This document shows, piece after piece, positions 12,895 through 14,561 of a stretch of 14,561 nucleotides of DNA (its first letter is position 1; each line of letters starts with the position of its first letter). The notes below the pieces were generated by a model. The model did not search any database and had not been told where the DNA came from. It worked only from the letters and a program-made list of their open reading frames with translations. This DNA comes from Elusimicrobiota bacterium (lineage in GTDB: Bacteria; Elusimicrobiota; Elusimicrobia; UBA1565): assembly GCA_003450735.1 (NCBI GenBank), contig DMEZ01000004.1:1-14561 (forward strand). The letters are read 5' to 3'. The position numbers were made by a program, and so were the translations under genes.

Positions 12895-14561
12895 ATGAAA
12901 AAGACAGCGACCGTTTTGTCGGCGGCCCTATCGTTCATACTCCCTTCGAGCGTTTTCGCCCAGACTCTCACGAACGGGACGCTCACCGCTCCAGCCGGCA
13001 GCGCCGGCGCTGCCGGCGCGTCGGCCGGGGCCCTCAACGCCTCCGGCGGCGGGCTTCAGCTGTCCGCGCCCCGGCTCACCCTGACGCCGGGCGCCGGCCT
13101 CCCCTCCGTGCAGGGCCCGACCGTCAAGAGGCAGGTCCTCGCCGCTCCTGCGGCGAAGACCGCTCCCGTCGCGGCGGCTCCGATCCTCCAGAGCGTTCTT
13201 CCGGCCGCGTCTGCTGCCGTCCCGGCCAAGGCAGCCTCAGAGCAGGCCGCTCCATCCGCGAATCAGCAGCTCCAGGAGACCGGCCAGATCATCGAACAGC
13301 AGGCGAAGGCCGAGCCCTCCGCCCTGCGCCGCGCCTTCTCCCGCCTCTTCGACGGGGGCAAGGCCAAGGGCGCCGCTCCCTCACCGGTCGAGGGGAGCCT
13401 CTCCTCCGCCAAGAGCGGGCTCGCCCGCTCCGGCGGGGAGCAGTACCTCGCGTCCTCTCCGCAGATCCCCCTCCCGGAGGTCATTCCCGTCTGGCGCAAG
13501 GCGCAGGGCCCCCAGCAGAAAGACGCGGCCGCCCGCTACCAGACCGGCCAGCCCGAAGTCCTGGCCTCGGAAGGGGACTGGACATTCATGGAAGACCTCC
13601 AGGTCGAGGACGCCGCGGGCCAGCTTTGGACGATGAAGTCCGAGGAGCGGGGCGAGGACCAGGTGGCTCGCTCCCAGTGGCAGGCCAAGACCGGCGTGCG
13701 CCAGGCGGCCAAGGTCGAGAACGGCTTCCTCTGGCTGGACAAGGCCGGCGGCCTCTATTTCCAGGACCTCAAGGCCGGCAAGACCGTGAAGGTCTCCCCC
13801 GCCGCCGGCAAGGTCGAAGCCTTCACGGCGAGCGCGGACGGCGGCTTCGTCTACGTCGTGGCCGGCGGCCTGCTCCAGCGCTGGAACCTCTCCGGCAAGA
13901 AGGCGACCAAGGTCATCGAGAGCAAGCTGAAGGTCGAGGGCGCCGAGAACCTGCAGGCCCTGACCGTCCCGGGCAAGAACGGCAAGCCGACGTCCGGCGT
14001 GATGCTGCGCGTGAAGGGCGCGCGGATCTACTGGATCGGCGACCAGCTGGTGCGGGTGCCGGTGTCCGAGGAAGAGGTCTACAATGAGTTCGGCGGCGTG
14101 GGCGGCCTGCGCGCCTACGGCGACGATTTCTACCTCCAGAAGACCGACGCGGGCACCCGGGTGTGGCGCAAGTCGTGGCAGGGCAGCGAGACCGTGCTTC
14201 GGGACGCCGGCGAACTGCCCTTCGCCGTGAAGGCCATCGTCGAGACCCCCGAGCGGGGCGTCTTCCTGGCCGCGGCCGAGAACGGCCTCATCGAGTACGA
14301 CACGCTCAACTCGCGCTACCGCGTCTTCGACATGCCGGGCATGAGCGGGAAGGACCTCCGGATGCAGGTCTCCCTCGACCGCCAGGAGACGCGGGTGGAG
14401 AGCGTCGTCCTCAGCGACGGGGAGCGCGTGTTCCAGGCGGACATGAGGGACGCGAAGGCCTTCCTCGACACCGGCGCCGCGCAGGTGCGGCTCTGGTCCC
14501 AGGCCAACCCGATGAGCATCCACGACGGGGCGCTCCATATCGGGGATTTCTCGTTCCCCAT
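12895..14561 (+). CDS. large secreted protein of unknown function (3' end beyond window)
   Basis: About 555 codons are open without a stop to the right edge. The signal peptide is clear: MKKTATVLSAALSFILPSSV-FA, then QTLTNG. Residues 23-125 are low-complexity (Ala, Gly, Pro, Ser), followed by a short charged helical region (about 126-155, QQLQETGQIIEQQAKAEP). From about 225 the sequence becomes a series of strand-rich units: GDWTFMEDLQ, GQLWTMKSE, GFLWLDKAGGLYFQDL, GGFVYVVAGGLLQRWNL, ARIYWIGDQLVRVPV, RGVFLAAAENGLIEYD. Repeated Gly-aromatic strands of this kind suggest a beta-propeller, but I cannot assign a family. It is probably periplasmic or exported. There is no SD site. The start is fixed by the signal peptide and by the -10-like box just upstream. 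Confidence 0.75.
   Translation, partial: MKKTATVLSAALSFILPSSVFAQTLTNGTLTAPAGSAGAAGASAGALNASGGGLQLSAPRLTLTPGAGLPSVQGPTVKRQVLAAPAAKTAPVAAAPILQSVLPAASAAVPAKAASEQAAPSANQQLQETGQIIEQQAKAEPSALRRAFSRLFDGGKAKGAAPSPVEGSLSSAKSGLARSGGEQYLASSPQIPLPEVIPVWRKAQGPQQKDAAARYQTGQPEVLASEGDWTFMEDLQVEDAAGQLWTMKSEERGEDQVARSQWQAKTGVRQAAKVENGFLWLDKAGGLYFQDLKAGKTVKVSPAAGKVEAFTASADGGFVYVVAGGLLQRWNLSGKKATKVIESKLKVEGAENLQALTVPGKNGKPTSGVMLRVKGARIYWIGDQLVRVPVSEEEVYNEFGGVGGLRAYGDDFYLQKTDAGTRVWRKSWQGSETVLRDAGELPFAVKAIVETPERGVFLAAAENGLIEYDTLNSRYRVFDMPGMSGKDLRMQVSLDRQETRVESVVLSDGERVFQADMRDAKAFLDTGAAQVRLWSQANPMSIHDGALHIGDFSFP

Noticed and set aside
12994..13017. 24-bp perfect palindrome in the secreted-protein gene
   Set aside because: It falls in Ala/Gly codons of a low-complexity stretch where GGC/GCC repeats easily produce palindromes; it is not evidence of a site by itself.
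13381..14538. 385-codon minus-strand frame at the right end
   Set aside because: His/Leu/Ala/Val-biased shadow of the plus-strand secreted protein, which stays open to the window edge.

Overview
The window is GC-rich bacterial DNA and splits into two parts. Positions 1 to about 4584 are an accessory patch of broken mobile elements, an AT-rich insert and a few cargo genes. Positions 4589 to 14561 look like ordinary chromosome with tightly packed intact genes. The organism cannot be fixed from sequence alone. The Ala/Gly/Pro-rich secreted proteins of no recognised family, the very high GC and the sparse Shine-Dalgarno sites make an uncultured Gram-negative lineage such as Elusimicrobiota plausible. 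That is inference from general impression, not a match to a marker gene.

Accessory part. A 66-base fragment of an IS91-like (Y2-type) transposase opens the window, and the same stretch returns at 4193-4390. Between them lie a small hypothetical gene, a secreted caspase-family protease with an intact His/Cys pair, a terminal remnant of an IS3-family element, an AT-rich lipoprotein gene, and a second IS3-type terminus in the same orientation. Next come a signal-peptide stub and the longer IS91 remnant. In the second IS91 copy, the position held by one base in the first copy holds a 134-base mosaic of four ~35-base hairpins (4212-4345). Each hairpin starts and ends with CG, each has its own perfectly self-complementary stem, and all share a similar loop. 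Neighbouring hairpins share one CG, and one hairpin is split by two others inserted at a CG in its loop. This is the most unusual structure in the window. The 3' end of a nucleotidyltransferase gene follows and closes the patch.

Chromosomal part. tdh (threonine 3-dehydrogenase, minus strand) is divergent from a lytic transglycosylase, which is followed 6 bases later by an SRPBCC-like gene. A convergent gene encodes a 549-residue membrane protein whose C-terminal 100 residues are 23% Met, with Gly at strict 7-residue spacing. Next come two overlapping plus-strand genes, a fumarylacetoacetate hydrolase-family enzyme and a flavin reductase-like protein. These are followed by a PhnD-like periplasmic binding protein that overlaps, by GTGA, a HAMP-GAF-GGDEF membrane diguanylate cyclase. 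That pair reads as a split sensory system rather than a transporter. A large secreted protein of unknown function runs off the right edge.

Regulation. Two plus-strand genes have a -10-like box directly at or just before the start codon, suggesting leaderless or near-leaderless transcripts. Two intergenic spans (8541-8648 and 12791-12894) carry clustered CTAG/GGCCC palindromes and hairpins upstream of unrelated envelope-protein genes.
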